Positions 14,934 to 16,726 of a stretch of 16,726 nt of DNA are shown here, piece by piece. This DNA comes from Candidatus Omnitrophota bacterium (GTDB taxonomy: Bacteria; Omnitrophota; Gorgyraeia; Tantalellales; Tantalellaceae), in NCBI GenBank assembly GCA_013204685.1, contig JABMSC010000148.1:1-16726 (forward strand). The letters are read 5' to 3'. The notes under the pieces were generated by a model. It was not told where the DNA came from, searched no databases, and worked only from the letters and a program-made list of their open reading frames with translations. The translations under genes and the position numbers were made by a program. The stretch's first letter is position 1. Each line of letters begins with the position of its first letter.

Positions 14934-16643
14934 ATGAACACTGACTTTGATAAACAAAGATCAAAAGTTTATCTAATTCTTTTTTTATTCATTCTTCTTA
15001 ACGCTTTCAAGATAACGTTTATTTTCAGCGATATCACGGATCTGCCCAGGCAGGCCGTCTGGTGCAAATTCATCAGTTCGGCCTGTTTTGACATTATTGT
15101 GTTCGCTTTGATATTTTCCGCAAGAAACAGGATCTTCCTGGCAGCGGGTTATTTTTTGCAGCTGCTGTATCTGGCCACTCATTATGTGTATTATTCTTAT
15201 TTCCACAGCTATTTCCACCTGACGCAGTTTATCCTGCAGTTTACCGAAGGAGCGGCGCTTGTCCAAAGGGGCCTCGTACCCTTTCATTCGGTGCATGCCG
15301 TGCTTCTTGTTGACCTGCCGGTTTTTATATTAGCTCTTATTTTTTATGGAGAGATTAATTCAGGCTTGAGGAAAGTAAAGAAAGCAAAAATAAAAGCGGT
15401 TCTTCTTTCAGCGATCATTCTTCTGGGGCTTTTTGTCTATAAGGACAATGTCTCCGAGGGCGACTTTTCGCTGCAAAGCCTGGTGACGACGCCCTTTCTG
15501 GGGGAGAGCACGATAATAGGTTATCACGGACTTTTAACAAACGATATTGTGCAGCTCATCACCAGCCGGGACGAAAAGAATCTTATAAAGCAGTTTAATT
15601 ACGGCGAGAAAGAACTCCGGTTTGAAGGGAAAAAAGAAAAACCTAATATTATTTGTATTCAGGTAGAAGCGCTGGACTCAAACATAATAAATAAAAAGCA
15701 CAATGGCAAATACATAACACCGTTCCTGCATTCGCTGACTGAGAAATCAGTGTATTACCCGTATGTGTATGCCTACCATGACGCGGGAGCCACTTCAGAC
15801 GCAGAGTTTTCCATTATAAACAGCGTCATTCCCTTAAGCACTTATGTGTCGATAAAACTGAAGAATTATGCATATCCTAATTCTCTCTTTGGAAAAACAA
15901 ACAACTTTTACACGGTAAGCGCCTTTCACAATAATGTAGGATCATTTTTTGACAGAAGGATTGCTTTCAGGAAGATGGGCGCGGGTGAATTTTATGACAT
16001 CAACGATATGCAGCTGGAGGAGCAGGGCTGGGGCGCTTCGGATGGGGATGTTTTCGGGTTTATTCTAAAGGCCCTCGAAAAAGAGAGGCAGCCCTTCCTC
16101 TATTATATAATAACAATGAGCAGCCACCTGCCCTTCGAGAATGTTTCTTTATACTATACAAATGATGAATACCGGGATGTAAAGAATGTTATTATAAGGA
16201 ACTATTTTAATTCAATAAATTACACCGATGGTGCAGTGAAAGATTTCGTGGAACTGGCGAGAAAGACAAGTAAGAATACCTATATTTTTATCTGGGGGGA
16301 CCATACCCCTTTTGGATACAGGCGCAATCAGTATTTTGAACAGTCTCAAGTTAAGGAGAACGGATATTTCAAGCAGTCAGTTGTAAAACATAAACATGAG
16401 TATGCTGAATTTGTGCCGCTTTTCATAATAACCCCCAATGGGGAAAGATATACAGAAAAAGAAAAAGCAGCCAGTTTTCTGGATATTGCTCCTACTATTC
16501 TTGGGCTGACTAACGTGGAAACTTCACTAAGGACAGACGGTGTAGATTTACTGGACTACCCCATTAAAGCCGGCCGGATCCCGTTAGAGAAAGGAAAAAA
16601 AGCGGATAGAGCGATTCTCTTCCAAAAGCTTCGGGGCGAGTGA
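14934..16643 (+). CDS. LtaS/MdoB-type membrane sulfatase-fold phosphoglycerol transferase-like protein
   Basis: A 569-residue enzyme with about five N-terminal membrane helices (roughly 12-31, 46-62, 67-87, 118-138, 153-170) followed by an extracytoplasmic sulfatase-fold domain (about 235-545). The LtaS catalytic set is present: metal-binding Glu245 in IICIQVEALDS, nucleophile Thr287 in GATSDAEFS, His398 in TMSSHLPF, and Asp456-His457 in FIWGDHTPF. LTA synthases and OpgB/MdoB use these residues to transfer phosphoglycerol from phosphatidylglycerol; sulfatases proper use Cys or Ser at the Thr287 position, so sulfatase activity is unlikely. In a diderm the acceptor could be a periplasmic glucan or an envelope glycan. 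Start ATG 14934 has only a weak AAAGAGA upstream. It follows the NTF2-like protein gene by 33 bp. Confidence 0.88.
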   Translation: MNTDFDKQRSKVYLILFLFILLNAFKITFIFSDITDLPRQAVWCKFISSACFDIIVFALIFSARNRIFLAAGYFLQLLYLATHYVYYSYFHSYFHLTQFILQFTEGAALVQRGLVPFHSVHAVLLVDLPVFILALIFYGEINSGLRKVKKAKIKAVLLSAIILLGLFVYKDNVSEGDFSLQSLVTTPFLGESTIIGYHGLLTNDIVQLITSRDEKNLIKQFNYGEKELRFEGKKEKPNIICIQVEALDSNIINKKHNGKYITPFLHSLTEKSVYYPYVYAYHDAGATSDAEFSIINSVIPLSTYVSIKLKNYAYPNSLFGKTNNFYTVSAFHNNVGSFFDRRIAFRKMGAGEFYDINDMQLEEQGWGASDGDVFGFILKALEKERQPFLYYIITMSSHLPFENVSLYYTNDEYRDVKNVIIRNYFNSINYTDGAVKDFVELARKTSKNTYIFIWGDHTPFGYRRNQYFEQSQVKENGYFKQSVVKHKHEYAEFVPLFIITPNGERYTEKEKAASFLDIAPTILGLTNVETSLRTDGVDLLDYPIKAGRIPLEKGKKADRAILFQKLRGE

Positions 16644-16653
16644 GAGTAAGTTC

Positions 16654-16682
16654 TTGAAAAAACGTTTGTTTAGATATACAAT
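16654..16682 (+). promoter_or_regulatory. Promoter of the right-edge tRNA
   Basis: TTGAAA (16654-16659) and TACAAT (16677-16682), 17-nt spacer, each one mismatch from consensus. The tRNA starts 17 nt after the -10 box. It begins 10 nt after the stop of the LtaS-like gene, with no terminator between. Confidence 0.75.
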
Positions 16683-16699
16683 TTAACGCGAGATAAGGG

Positions 16700-16726
16700 G
16701 CCCGCGTAGCTCAGTTGGTAGAGCAA
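16700..16726 (+). tRNA. Partial tRNA (5' part only, isotype not determinable)
   Basis: GCCCGCG (acceptor strand), TA, D stem GCTC with loop AGTTGGTA and GAGC, then AA at the window edge. The anticodon lies beyond the window, so no isotype is assigned. Confidence 0.88.

Noticed and set aside
14466..14957. Antisense frame opposite the NTF2-like gene
   Set aside because: Cys/Phe-rich shadow with no ribosome-binding site; the sense gene has better start context and a coherent membrane-anchor topology.

Overview
The window looks like a chromosomal segment from a diderm (Gram-negative-type) bacterium. It encodes an outer-membrane two-partner-secretion transporter, an outer-membrane barrel protein with a signal peptide, a lipoprotein, and tRNAs with encoded CCA. 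The mix of a giant GLUG-repeat adhesin, TTG starts, moderate GC content and short palindromic elements next to a tRNA would suit an uncultured lineage such as Omnitrophota or a relative. That placement is a low-confidence inference; no marker gene in the window fixes it.

Region 1 (1-9367): a giant secreted repeat protein, cut off at the left window edge (about 2,550 codons visible), faces a convergent TpsB/FhaC-type transporter gene. The giant protein has a GLUG block with a 975-nt super-repeat, a short linker domain, three beta-solenoid-like units of about 75 residues, a second GLUG block, about nine more 73-75-residue units, a seven-glycine hinge and an acidic helical tail. The pair is plausibly a two-partner secretion system (TpsA and TpsB), but the N-terminal TPS signal of the adhesin lies outside the window.

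Region 2 (9500-9940): a tRNA-Phe(GAA) gene with a consensus-like promoter and a strong terminator. The last 20 nt of tRNA plus flank are repeated 224 nt downstream, again followed by a terminator. Between the copies lie three successive palindromic structures and no convincing gene. This resembles the scar of a small element inserted at a tRNA 3' end, or a decayed tandem tRNA duplication.

Region 3 (9947-14243): a compact operon behind a promoter whose -35/-10 spacer carries a CsoR-type operator. Gene order is a CsoR-family Cu(I)-type repressor, an outer-membrane barrel protein, an exported FMN_bind-like protein, an OB-fold-like lipoprotein with a CPTGCW motif, a MacB/FtsX-type ABC permease with a CPYEA motif, and its LolD/MacB-type ATPase. 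The last four genes overlap by ATGA or are 1 nt apart. The arrangement suggests a metal-responsive (probably copper) envelope-spanning ABC system that I do not recognise as a named one; it is the best candidate here for an undescribed system.

Region 4 (14244-16726): a membrane-anchored small protein of NTF2-like appearance, an LtaS/MdoB-type membrane phosphoglycerol transferase-like enzyme with catalytic residues intact, and the first 27 nt of another tRNA behind a good promoter at the right edge.
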